From positions 1 to 41,353 of the forward strand of contig JAEZLZ010000111.1 in NCBI GenBank assembly GCA_023415055.1: a DNA stretch of 41,353 bases, written 5' to 3'. Source of the DNA: Bacillota bacterium (GTDB taxonomy: Bacteria; Bacillota; Clostridia; Lachnospirales; Lachnospiraceae). This document shows, piece after piece, positions 9,020 to 16,638 of the stretch. Made by a program: the position numbers and the translations under genes. The notes beneath the pieces are model-generated. The model ran no database searches, was not told the DNA's origin, and saw nothing but the letters and a program-made list of their open reading frames with translations. Numbering within the stretch: position 1 is the stretch's first letter; each line of letters begins with the position of its first letter.

Positions 9020-9898
9020 ATGTTATTTGGAGCACTGGAAGCAGGCGGTACCAAGATGGTATTAGCAATCGGTAATGAAAACGGTGAGATCTTGGAACAG
9101 ATATCTGTTCCGACAGAAACACCGGATATTACAATGACAAAAATCATTGATTATTTTAAGGATAAACATATAGAAGCCTTGGGCATCGGATCCTTCGGAC
9201 CAATTGATCTTGACAGAGCATCCGCAACCTATGGTCATATCACATCCACCCCGAAGCTGGCTTGGGTGAATTATGATATTGTAGGTACCTTGAAGAAGGC
9301 TCTTCAGATTCCTATCGGTTTTGATACAGACGTGAATGCTTCTGCACTGGGCGAAGCAACCTGGGGAATTATGAAGGATGTCTCCTCCGGTATCTATATC
9401 ACCATTGGTACCGGTGTCGGAGTCGGAGTCTATATGAATGGTTCATTATTACATGGAATGCTTCATCCGGAAGCAGGCCACGTCCTGATGAGTAAGCATC
9501 CCGAAGATATCTTTGAGGGTGTTTGCCCTTATCATCCCAATTGTTTCGAGGGATTGGCATCCGGTCCTTCCATTGAGAAGCGTTGGAATAAAAAGGCCAT
9601 CGAATTGAAGGATAACGCGAAAGTATGGGAGCTGGAGGCTTATTACATAGCTCAAGGTCTTGTAAATTATATTCTGACTCTTTCCCCTCATAAGATTGTT
9701 CTGGGCGGAGGCGTAATGCATCAGGAACAGCTCTTCCCCTTAATCCGCAAGGAGGTAAAACGATTATTAAATGGTTATATTAAGACACAACAGCTCGAGA
9801 AAATGGATCAGTATATTGTTCCTGCTTCCTTGAACGACAATCAGGGTATTATGGGTTGCATCCGGTTAGCACACCTTGAACTTGAAAGAAATCGATAA
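9020..9898 (+). CDS. ROK-family fructokinase
   Basis: Phosphorylates a hexose, most likely fructose to fructose 6-phosphate, in the cytoplasm. 292 residues from the ATG at 9020. An upstream ATG (8999) lies before the GGAGG at 9007-9011, so 9020 is the better start, and it gives the family opening FGALEAGGTK. The ATP loop, the catalytic Asp104 (FDTDVNASALGE) and the ROK zinc site (His154, and CPYHPNC with Cys169, His172, Cys175) are all present. LASGPSIEKRW matches the YdhR/GmuE group, which in Bacillus sits in a glucomannan operon. That fits the neighbouring beta-mannosidase, but the link is inference. Confidence 0.9.
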   Translation: MLFGALEAGGTKMVLAIGNENGEILEQISVPTETPDITMTKIIDYFKDKHIEALGIGSFGPIDLDRASATYGHITSTPKLAWVNYDIVGTLKKALQIPIGFDTDVNASALGEATWGIMKDVSSGIYITIGTGVGVGVYMNGSLLHGMLHPEAGHVLMSKHPEDIFEGVCPYHPNCFEGLASGPSIEKRWNKKAIELKDNAKVWELEAYYIAQGLVNYILTLSPHKIVLGGGVMHQEQLFPLIRKEVKRLLNGYIKTQQLEKMDQYIVPASLNDNQGIMGCIRLAHLELERNR

Positions 9899-9929
9899 GT
9901 TATTGATATTCAAATAACAGGTGAAACAG

Positions 9930-10015
9930 AAAGACACATTATTGGTTTTACCGTCTGTGCATAGTGAATACAATGTTCACTGTCACTGACTAAATCGCCA
10001 CTAATGTGTCTTTTT
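9930..10015 (+). terminator. Terminator after the fructokinase gene, with an internal stem
   Basis: AAAGACACATTA (9930-9941) pairs with 10002-10013, followed by more T's. The 60-base loop holds a second stem, AGTGAA (9963-9968) with TTCACT (9976-9981). The outer arms could also serve the converging nitroreductase transcript, though its T-run is weaker. Confidence 0.65.
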
Positions 10016-10025
10016 CTTACTTACG

Positions 10026-10772
10026 TTAATTGTTTCGGAACTCCTCCAGATATAATGCAGCAGATCGATTCATCTCAAGCGAAAAATCTGACATATATTT
10101 GCGATTGCATACAGCACGGATACCTTCTCTAACCTCCCGATCCGAGATACCTGCCTTCTGATTACGCGATTGATGCATCCGCTCCTGTTCTTCCCAGGAT
10201 AACCGATGGTATTGATTCTCGGAGACAATAAAATCTAAATCAAATCGAATCGGCTTCTTTCTTATTCGCTGACTGTCAGCAGGATAGCCGTAAACTACCA
10301 TCGCCGCCGGTACCACGTATTCCGGTAGCTTTAGAAGCTCCCTCACCGTCTCACAATTTTCTATTATATCTCCGATATAGCAGGATCCAAGCCCCAAGGA
10401 CTGTGCTGCTACCACAGTATTTTGAGCAGCAATAATCGCGTCCGCGCAAGCTAGAAGTAAATCACCCTCTCCGGGCTTTCTAGGCTCACACCCAGCCTGA
10501 CAATAAGCGTCATACCATCTTTGATAATCTGCCAGAAAGATCAGAACCAATGGTGCCTTGTTTATAAATGGCTGACCGTCACAGCTGATTGCCAACTGCT
10601 TCTTCAGCTCAGCATCAGTTACATCGATGATCGTGTAGAGCAGCATGGAACCTGCGGTAGGTGCCTGAAGTGCAGTCTGAAGAATCAATGACTTCGTTTC
10701 CTCCGTAATTGGACGGTCTTCAAATACTCTGACTGATTTTCTCTCAAATAACTCTCTGATTGTCTCATTCAT
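10026..10772 (-). CDS. Nitroreductase-family FMN oxidoreductase
   Basis: 248 residues from the ATG at 10772, which follows a GGGGGAAAAG ribosome site. A further 23 codons are open upstream but lack such a site. The N-terminus has the FMN-phosphate motif RKSVRVFEDRPI. QAPTAGSM and the central AQSLGLGSCYIGDI are family hallmarks, and KKPIRFDLDFIV is a typical end of the core domain. The C-terminal extension (about 205-248) resembles NfsA/FRP-like enzymes without clear function. The physiological substrate is unknown. A large inverted repeat (10846-10883) lies 74 bases upstream. Confidence 0.88.
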   Translation of the reverse strand: MNETIRELFERKSVRVFEDRPITEETKSLILQTALQAPTAGSMLLYTIIDVTDAELKKQLAISCDGQPFINKAPLVLIFLADYQRWYDAYCQAGCEPRKPGEGDLLLACADAIIAAQNTVVAAQSLGLGSCYIGDIIENCETVRELLKLPEYVVPAAMVVYGYPADSQRIRKKPIRFDLDFIVSENQYHRLSWEEQERMHQSRNQKAGISDREVREGIRAVCNRKYMSDFSLEMNRSAALYLEEFRNN

Positions 10773-10845
10773 GCTCTTTTCCCCCAATGGTCTATTTTCA
10801 GTCTGATCTGTTGCAGTGATTTTACTCTTGCATAATAACAATATA

Positions 10846-10883
10846 GCATAGAATTGTATTGCTTGCCCAATACGATTCTATGC
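10846..10883. repeat. 16-bp near-perfect inverted repeat upstream of the nitroreductase gene
   Basis: GCATAGAATTGTATTG (10846-10861) and CAATACGATTCTATGC (10868-10883) pair with one G-T wobble across a 6-base loop. On the minus strand it overlaps a possible -35 (TTGGGC, 10870-10865) that lies 19 bp from TATATT (10845-10840). It may be a repressor or activator operator, or a hairpin ending the response-regulator transcript. The rest of the 10773-11169 gap holds smaller inverted repeats (GTTGTAT/ATACAAC at 10895-10915; an interrupted TAGCTAAA/TTTAGCTA near 11010-11030) and no convincing gene. Confidence 0.5.
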
Positions 10884-11169
10884 ATACTGTTAATGTTGTA
10901 TATTCCCCATACAACCTGATATAAGTCAAGAGTTTCCCCCTATGATTCTACTCCTCATTATTTATACTGCTGCAAATAAATAAAAGCAGCTAATTATGTT
11001 TTCTTTTAGCTAAAATTTAGCTATCCGATAATAGTTTAATATCGAATGGGTTACATTGCAAGAACGCCTAATTATTTTATACTTAATACTAATTATTCTG
11101 CATCATCTACCGTATCAGAATCAACTATTCCTTCATTTTTTACACTTTTTTTTGATGAATCTGCAAACT

Positions 11170-11889
11170 TTATATCTGAGGATATTCAAGATATCTTTTC
11201 TTCACTTCTCGGATATAGGTTCTTCCCACCGGAAATATCTCGCCGGTCTTCATCACAATCTCACTCCGATTTAATTGTGCGACCTTGCTCAGGTTTACAA
11301 TGGTTCCTTGATTGATCCTCAAAAATTGCTTCTCCAAGCGCTCAGCTAAGGAGGTAATCGACTCATATACACAGTGTCTGGCGGAGGCGGTTACAATCAC
11401 GCTTTGGGTGTCATTTCTCTCGATATACAAGATGTTTGCCTGATTAATCTTCTTCTTAAGATTGTCTTCGGTTATAATCAGTGGCATACGCTGTCTCCGG
11501 TTATTCAGATCATCAACCTGCAAGATTGCTTTTTTAAAAATTCTCTCCAACCGCAACGGGTCGATTGGCTTCATAAGGAAGCTGAAGGCCTCTACGGTAA
11601 AAGCATCATAAGCAAATTCCCTGTAACCTGTAACAAAAATTGTCAGAATCTTCGGATTCTTCCTCAGCATCCTGGCAGCCGTCTGAATCCCGTTCATCCC
11701 TTTCAGATCGACATCCATAAATACAATATCAATAGTTTTGTTCTCCATATATCGGAGTACATCTTCACCGGTGGAAAAAGCTATAATCTGCGCATCCACC
11801 TTATATTTTTTTGCTAATTCCTCTATATAGGTACAATTTATTCTAAGCGGTAAGCTCTCATCATCACAGACCGCAATCGTAACTTGCAT
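11170..11889 (-). CDS. LytTR-family response regulator (AgrA-like)
   Basis: 239 residues. The receiver domain (1-120) has the acidic pocket DDE (9-11), the phosphoacceptor Asp59 in VFMDVDL, Thr87 and Lys107 (FLMKPID). The LytTR DNA-binding domain (about 138-235) has IERNDTQSVIV, then FLRINQGTIVNLSKV and VGRTYIREVKKRYLE. Such regulators bind paired direct repeats upstream of targets. GGGGGAG lies 4 bases before the ATG. It is about 40 bases downstream of the sensor kinase and forms a pair with it. No clear terminator follows. Confidence 0.93.
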   Translation of the reverse strand: MQVTIAVCDDESLPLRINCTYIEELAKKYKVDAQIIAFSTGEDVLRYMENKTIDIVFMDVDLKGMNGIQTAARMLRKNPKILTIFVTGYREFAYDAFTVEAFSFLMKPIDPLRLERIFKKAILQVDDLNNRRQRMPLIITEDNLKKKINQANILYIERNDTQSVIVTASARHCVYESITSLAERLEKQFLRINQGTIVNLSKVAQLNRSEIVMKTGEIFPVGRTYIREVKKRYLEYPQI

Positions 11890-11930
11890 GCTTCTCCCCC
11901 ATTTCTGCGCTGCTTTTTCGCTTGCTTCTT

Positions 11931-13241
11931 CTATGGTAATACGATTCGAAGTTGAAATACTTCATCATCAAAGTCAAATTTTATTTCTCCATTGTACTTT
12001 GATACAATCTCTTTGATAATTTCCGTACCGATTCCATGCAGATTGCTGTTCTCCTTATTGGTAAGAAATCTGCCTTTCTTCACCACCGGCTTCTCTCCAA
12101 TCGCATTTTCACATTGAATGATACATCCTGCTTCCGTTTTCTGAATCGATAAATCAATATATTTCTTAAAGGGTGATTTATCCGCTGCTTCGATTGCATT
12201 GTCCATTATATTTCCGATCAGTGAGCAGAGGTCCGCATCCTGTAGCTTCAAATCAGAGGCAGCAATAAAGCTCTGAAATTCAATTCCTAATTCCTTAGCC
12301 CGATCCTTCTTAGTATTAAGAAGGACCGATAAGGTCTGATTTTCAGCGACAATATACTCATTTGCAATTGCTACATCATGGTAGACCTCATCTATATATT
12401 TTCTGAGTTCAGTATAATTTTCTGTATATATAAGGTTCTTTATGATTCCAATATGATTGTTCATATCGTGTCTAAGCTTTCTGAGGCTATCCGTTACCTG
12501 TGCCATATCCTTATTCAATTTAAGCTCTAACTCCATTTGTTGGAGCTTCAGCTGTATCTGCATTTCCTTCTGTGTATCATGCTCTATCTTAAAAACAAGA
12601 GAAAAGGTAACCATTAGAATAATCAGTACTACAATAAAGAATATTTGAATAATATTGATCAGATTAATGTCGGTATTCTCCACATTAAAGAATACAATCA
12701 CCGTTCCCAGCAATAATACCATATTGAATATGACGATAATACTCAGATTACGATGGTGGGAAGGCTTTATCTGCAGCTTTGCCCTCCGTCTGTTGATAAA
12801 TAATTCAAACACGAGGAGAGTAACCACCTTAGTGATGATGGAGGCAGTAACGTTGACCACTTCATTATTTGATATCTCTTCCATCGGTATCTTCATTACG
12901 ATTGTTGCGAAGCATATGACTACCAATTCCATACCAATCATACCGATATAATAAATCCCCCACCAAATCAGCTTTTCAAAAAAAGAACCTTTAAATAGAA
13001 CTATCGCTGCAATCAAGGTGTAGATTATGATGACAAAACTACCAAAGACCCTAAACCCTCCCATAAATGGTAGATTAAAGATCAATGTCTTGATTAATAA
13101 TAAAACAAAAATCATCGAAGCAGCAATTGTATATACTTTCTTACTATATTTTAGCTCCAGCATATTTGTCATTAAGCGATACCAAATGTATGCCTCAGTT
13201 ACCTGAACTGCATGATCAAATACGATATTCAACATATTCAT
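11931..13241 (-). CDS. GHKL sensor histidine kinase (AgrC/ComD-like)
   Basis: 436 residues from the ATG at 13241, chosen because GGAGG ends 8 bases upstream. The open frame extends to 13307 without a comparable site. Residues 1-215 hold about six membrane segments, then a coiled-coil linker (QKEMQIQLKLQQMELELKL). The phosphoacceptor box is LRHDMNNHIG, the N box NIMDNAIEAA and the ATP lid NLHGIGTEII. This is the HPK10-type architecture of peptide-sensing kinases. No AgrB-type processing peptidase or obvious signal peptide gene is adjacent, so the ligand is unknown; a small ORF upstream is discussed separately. Confidence 0.92.
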   Translation of the reverse strand: MNMLNIVFDHAVQVTEAYIWYRLMTNMLELKYSKKVYTIAASMIFVLLLIKTLIFNLPFMGGFRVFGSFVIIIYTLIAAIVLFKGSFFEKLIWWGIYYIGMIGMELVVICFATIVMKIPMEEISNNEVVNVTASIITKVVTLLVFELFINRRRAKLQIKPSHHRNLSIIVIFNMVLLLGTVIVFFNVENTDINLINIIQIFFIVVLIILMVTFSLVFKIEHDTQKEMQIQLKLQQMELELKLNKDMAQVTDSLRKLRHDMNNHIGIIKNLIYTENYTELRKYIDEVYHDVAIANEYIVAENQTLSVLLNTKKDRAKELGIEFQSFIAASDLKLQDADLCSLIGNIMDNAIEAADKSPFKKYIDLSIQKTEAGCIIQCENAIGEKPVVKKGRFLTNKENSNLHGIGTEIIKEIVSKYNGEIKFDFDDEVFQLRIVLP

Positions 13242-13423
13242 GTTTTTATCCTCCGTGTATTTCTGTGCAAATAATTTGTCAAAGTACCTCATGATACTTT
13301 TAACCATATATTCTTAGCTCATAATCCCATTCTTGTATTGGTCAAGGTAAACTTTAACTCTCTAACAATAATTCATGTAAATAGTACTTACTTACTATAA
13401 GTTATCATATTATGACATATTAA

Positions 13424-13573
13424 TCAATTCACATATATTCCAAAATTATTGCAAATACCTTGATCTCTTTCTAACAATATCCATGTCTTCCTGAGAATCG
13501 ATAAGAGCAGTCCTCCTAGAAACTCATGGATTTCTGCTCTTACCCTTTTCTCTATATGAATCAATTCATCCAA
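13424..13573 (-). CDS. Possible 49-codon small ORF between sigG and the sensor kinase
   Basis: This lies in the 381-base gap between the sensor-kinase start and sigG. An AGGAGG (13593-13588) follows the sigG stop by about 30 bases. From a TTG at 13573 (14 bases after it), or an ATT at 13582 (5 bases after it), a frame runs to TGA at 13426-13424. The peptide has a charged N-terminus, a hydrophobic helix (FLGGLLLSILRKTWILL) and a C-terminal ICNNFGIYVN. It has no canonical start at ideal spacing and no recognised relative, so it may be non-coding. AAGAGCAG/CTGCTCTT (13503-13541) could also form a hairpin here. The rest of the gap to 13242 shows nothing clear. Confidence 0.2.
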   Translation of the reverse strand: MDELIHIEKRVRAEIHEFLGGLLLSILRKTWILLERDQGICNNFGIYVN

Positions 13574-13622
13574 AGATGAAATGATTACCTCCTAAATACA
13601 TGAATAAAGACGGTACATGCTC

Positions 13623-14399
13623 TTATATCAGATAGTTTCTCATGTTTTTTAGCGCCGATTTCTCCAGCCTGCTGACCTGTGCTTGAGAAATATTGATTTC
13701 CTTAGCTACCTCCATTTGAGTCTTACCTTCAAAGAATCGAAGCTTTATGATATTATGCTCTCTGGCGGATAATTTATCCATCGCCTCTTTTAATGAGATC
13801 TCCTCGATCCAGTTTTCTTCTTTATTCTTTTTATCACTTACCTGATCCATAATATACAAGGCATCTCCACCTTCTACATAAACCGGATCATATAAGGAAA
13901 CCGGACTTTGGATCGCATCCAGGGCATATACGATATCCTCTTTGCTGATTCCTATCTCCTGTGCTATCTCACTGATTGTAGGTTCCTTCTCATTTCGCTT
14001 CACCAGTGCTTCCTTGGCATAAATTGCCTTATAAGCAGTATCGCGAAGGGAACGGCTGACACGGATTGCATTGTTATCGCGCAAGTATCGGCGTATCTCA
14101 CCGATGATCATAGGTACCGCATAGGTTGAAAATTTCACATTCTGTGTTATATCAAAATTATCAATTGCTTTCATCAAGCCGATGCAGCCAATCTGAAATA
14201 AATCATCTACATTTTCATTACTGTTGGAAAATCTCTGTATGATTGAAAGCACCAACCTAAGATTTCCTTTGATATATAGCTCTCTCGCCTCCTTATCACC
14301 ATTCAGAATTTTACGAAACAATTCTTCCTTTTCACTGTTTTTTAACAATGGCAATTTAGATGTATTTACACCGCATATCTCAACCTTATAAAGAGCCAT
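13623..14399 (-). CDS. sigG: RNA polymerase sporulation sigma factor SigG
   Basis: Late forespore sigma factor. 258 residues, full length. The opening KVEICGVNTSKLPLL is diagnostic for SigG. Region 2 includes NLRLVLSIIQRF, VDDLFQIGCIGLMKAIDNFD and KFSTYAVPMIIGEIRRYLRD. Region 3 follows, and region 4 has KTQMEVAKEINISQAQVSRLE. CGGAGG precedes the ATG, and an inverted repeat sits directly against that site (14412-14441). It is 101 bases downstream of sigE, the common Clostridia and Bacillus order. A sigma-F-type promoter is proposed in that gap. Confidence 0.98.
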   Translation of the reverse strand: MALYKVEICGVNTSKLPLLKNSEKEELFRKILNGDKEARELYIKGNLRLVLSIIQRFSNSNENVDDLFQIGCIGLMKAIDNFDITQNVKFSTYAVPMIIGEIRRYLRDNNAIRVSRSLRDTAYKAIYAKEALVKRNEKEPTISEIAQEIGISKEDIVYALDAIQSPVSLYDPVYVEGGDALYIMDQVSDKKNKEENWIEEISLKEAMDKLSAREHNIIKLRFFEGKTQMEVAKEINISQAQVSRLEKSALKNMRNYLI

Positions 14400-14411
14400 A
14401 TCGAAACCTCC

Positions 14412-14441
14412 GAATCATTCATTTTCTTTATAAAATGATTC
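14412..14441 (-). promoter_or_regulatory. Leader hairpin against the sigG ribosome site
   Basis: GAATCATT (14412-14419) is perfectly complementary to AATGATTC (14434-14441), with further A/T pairs toward a small loop. The 3' arm of the mRNA hairpin includes the last base of the CGGAGG site, so folding could limit ribosome access. A translation-damping hairpin in the B. subtilis sigG leader has been described, as I recall it; the equivalence here is inference. Confidence 0.5.
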
Positions 14442-14463
14442 ACTTTTTGGCTCTTCTTTATAC
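14435..14463 (-). promoter_or_regulatory. Candidate sigma-F/G-type promoter of sigG
   Basis: GTATA (14463-14459), a 15-base spacer, then GTGAATCAT (14443-14435) partly fits the sigma-F pattern GYATA-N15/16-GGnnAnAnT. Two core positions differ. sigG is forespore-controlled in known spore formers, so a promoter in this gap is expected. Confidence 0.4.
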
Positions 14464-14500
14464 GGTAGAAAGAAAAGAAATAATTACCAAATTGTATGTA

Positions 14501-15241
14501 TTATTCAAACCTTACCATTTCTTTTTTTAAACGTTTGATAATTTTTTTCTCCAATCTAGAAATATAGGATTGTGATATTCCGAGTAGATCTGCAACCTCC
14601 TTCTGAGTCCGTTCAATACCGTCATCTGTATTTAAACCAAAGCGCAAATCCACGATGATCCGCTCCCGATCTGAAAGCTTTGACAACGCTCTTCGAAGCA
14701 GCTTACGATCCACTTCCTCTTCGATATTACGATAAATAACATCTTCCTCGGTACCCAATATATCTGAAAGGAGCAGTTCATTGCCGTCCCAATCCACATT
14801 CAGCGGTTCATCGATGGATACCTCCAGCTTGGTTTTATTATTCCTTCTCAGATACATCAGTATCTCATTCTCGATACACCGAGAAGCATAGGTTGCAAGC
14901 TTTATATTTTTATCCGGGTTAAAGGTATTAATTGCCTTAATCAACCCAATGGTACCGATGGAAATAAGGTCCTCGACCCCAACTCCGGTATTATCAAACT
15001 TCTTTGCTATGTATACAACGAGCCGTAGATTATGCTCAACGAGAATTGACTTCATCTCAGCGTCCCGTTCTGTCCCCAGTTCATTGATTACTTCTGCTTC
15101 TCTGACCGGATCAAGCGGCGGGGGCAATACCTCTGCACCACCGATATAGTGGATCTCTCCTTTATGTCCAAAAATTATTGTTCTTATGTCCGGGATCATC
15201 CGAAATTGAAATTTATTCTGTATCGATAACTTTAAAAGCAT
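14501..15241 (-). CDS. sigE: RNA polymerase sporulation sigma factor SigE precursor
   Basis: Early mother-cell sigma factor, made as an inactive membrane-associated precursor. 246 residues from the ATG at 15241, preceded by GGGAGG 6 bases away; 11 further upstream codons are open but lack a site. The pro-sequence ends near HYIGGAEVLPPPL (31-43), matching the region where SpoIIGA cuts. Then come NLRLVVYIAKKF, the region 2 core VEDLISIGTIGLIKAINTF and KLATYASRCIENEILMYLR, and region 4 (QKEVADLLGISQSYISRLEK). Its protease gene spoIIGA is 85 bases upstream, as in the spoIIG operon. Confidence 0.98.
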   Translation of the reverse strand: MLLKLSIQNKFQFRMIPDIRTIIFGHKGEIHYIGGAEVLPPPLDPVREAEVINELGTERDAEMKSILVEHNLRLVVYIAKKFDNTGVGVEDLISIGTIGLIKAINTFNPDKNIKLATYASRCIENEILMYLRRNNKTKLEVSIDEPLNVDWDGNELLLSDILGTEEDVIYRNIEEEVDRKLLRRALSKLSDRERIIVDLRFGLNTDDGIERTQKEVADLLGISQSYISRLEKKIIKRLKKEMVRFE

Positions 15242-15326
15242 AATAGACCTCCCATGTTTTATCCAAATAACCATAACACCAGAAAGAACGAGCCTCTAAG
15301 GTGCAATTCTAATACGTGTTAAGCTG

Positions 15327-16292
15327 TCATAATTCCTTGTGTAGGATCACGTGATATTCCTCCTTAGGAGATAATTGATTTTCAGAAATCGCAGCTGTTA
15401 TCTTCTTGCAGCATATCGTTTCCTTCCCCGTATGTACTATTAACTGATCCAGCATAATTCCAAACATCATCCCTTGGGCCTTCCCTATGGAGGAATACGG
15501 AATAATTCGGAGACGCAGCAATAAATTTTTCACTGTATCGGATTGCTCTAACGTTGCTGCCATTTCCTCCTCTGTTCCCAAACCCTTCAGATAATTCTTA
15601 GTATTCTCAAACTCATCAAGATATTCCTTGGAGAATAAATCTTCCAAAATAAAACGTTCGATCACTATGACAGGTTTATGATATAAAGGATCATAAAGAC
15701 AATTCCCCGTATCATATAGCCCTTTGGTTTTGATGCTGCGTCCCTCAAGCATCAGCTCTACCTCATAGATTTCCTTCTCCTTCCGCTTGTATAATCCCCA
15801 TAAAAAGATCAGACCCGCGGACAATACTGCAATTAACCCCATGGATACCGCAACAAATGTCAATGATATATTGCTAAACATTATCGTATCTCCCAAATTC
15901 ATAAGATATAGCTTCAGTCCTGTTTCATAATAAATTGAATTCATCAAACCGCCAACGAAATAGGTAATAAGGCAAAAGCTAATTCCCTGCTTTAGCAAGT
16001 CAGTCCATTTCAATTTTCCAAAGCTTATATACAGCATCAGAGGTATGACTATAATTTTGAACAGAACTGATATTCCTTTGATTATAATGGAGGTAAAGAG
16101 AAAGTCTGAAGTGTAGTTCAGCCAGGGTAACAGGCTGATCAGTACGGCAGACACTCCACCAATCAGAGCTCCTGTGCATAACCTGAATAGATTGCTTCTT
16201 TTTCGGTTCACCAATTTGACCAGGAACAGCAGAACAAAATCTATACAGAAATTTAGGATAAATACGATATCCGGATAGATTTCAAGATACAA
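15327..16292 (-). CDS. spoIIGA: Sporulation sigma-E processing peptidase SpoIIGA
   Basis: Membrane aspartic protease that matures pro-sigma-E in the mother cell when triggered by forespore SpoIIR. 321 residues with five or so N-terminal membrane segments (1-167) and a soluble protease half. The catalytic aspartate is Asp194 in GLYDTGNCLYDPLYHKPVIV, and IIPYSSIGKAQGMMFG is the second conserved block. Start is TTG at 16292, with GGAGG 6 bases upstream. A promoter with a long spacer lies at 16363-16406. spoIIGA and sigE form one unit. Confidence 0.95.
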   Translation of the reverse strand: MYLEIYPDIVFILNFCIDFVLLFLVKLVNRKRSNLFRLCTGALIGGVSAVLISLLPWLNYTSDFLFTSIIIKGISVLFKIIVIPLMLYISFGKLKWTDLLKQGISFCLITYFVGGLMNSIYYETGLKLYLMNLGDTIMFSNISLTFVAVSMGLIAVLSAGLIFLWGLYKRKEKEIYEVELMLEGRSIKTKGLYDTGNCLYDPLYHKPVIVIERFILEDLFSKEYLDEFENTKNYLKGLGTEEEMAATLEQSDTVKNLLLRLRIIPYSSIGKAQGMMFGIMLDQLIVHTGKETICCKKITAAISENQLSPKEEYHVILHKEL

Positions 16293-16362
16293 AATTCACC
16301 TCCAAAAATTTGCTAAGCATCTTTTGTAATATGCTATATTTTAATCTCAGTGTACATAACCG

Positions 16363-16406
16363 ATTATAACTTGTTTCGTTTCCATAATTTGTCAGTTCTT
16401 GGTCAA
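16363..16406 (-). promoter_or_regulatory. Candidate Spo0A-dependent promoter of spoIIGA-sigE
   Basis: A perfect TATAAT (16368-16363) has its nearest -35-like hexamer, CTGACA (16395-16390), 21 bp away, not 17. A second related hexamer, TTGACC (16406-16401), starts 11 bases further upstream. The B. subtilis spoIIG promoter is known for a similarly over-long spacer with Spo0A boxes at the -35 region. The two tandem elements match the Spo0A box only loosely. The rest of the 16293-16638 gap holds the ftsZ terminator. Confidence 0.5.
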
Positions 16407-16467
16407 AAAACCTTTGTTTTCATTTACTTATTTTTACAGTTTTTGAGTTTATACGCTTTTATTGCAC

Positions 16468-16510
16468 AAAAAAAGCTGTCAGATTATTCTTTATAAAATA
16501 ATCTGACAGC
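16468..16510 (-). terminator. Rho-independent terminator of ftsZ
   Basis: A 13-bp perfect stem, GCTGTCAGATTAT (16475-16487) with its complement (16498-16510), is followed on the minus strand by seven T's (16474-16468). It separates the dcw transcription unit from spoIIGA. Confidence 0.95.
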
Positions 16511-16638
16511 CTTAATCTCTTATGGATATAGATATTTCTTTCGTTAGGGTATAAGAAATCCGAAAGTTTCGACTAAAATCTCGGACATGCTACCTTTGTT
16601 CATATAATACTTGACTGAAAGTATCAGGTAAAACTCTA

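Noticed and set aside
11080..11180. After the response-regulator stop, another minus frame continues for about 30 codons (DIKFADSSKKSVKN), suggesting a frameshifted longer tail
   Set aside because: The regulator already has a normal LytTR ending, and the extra frame has no start and follows a stop; chance is the simpler reading.
11046..11315. A plus-strand frame of 89 codons opposite the end of the LytTR regulator
   Set aside because: It overlaps a clear minus-strand gene, has no ribosome site and no recognisable motif; it is a shadow frame.
13503..13541. AAGAGCAG/CTGCTCTT hairpin as a sigG terminator
   Set aside because: No T-run follows the stem on the minus strand and the loop is long (23 bases); it stays only a possible structure.
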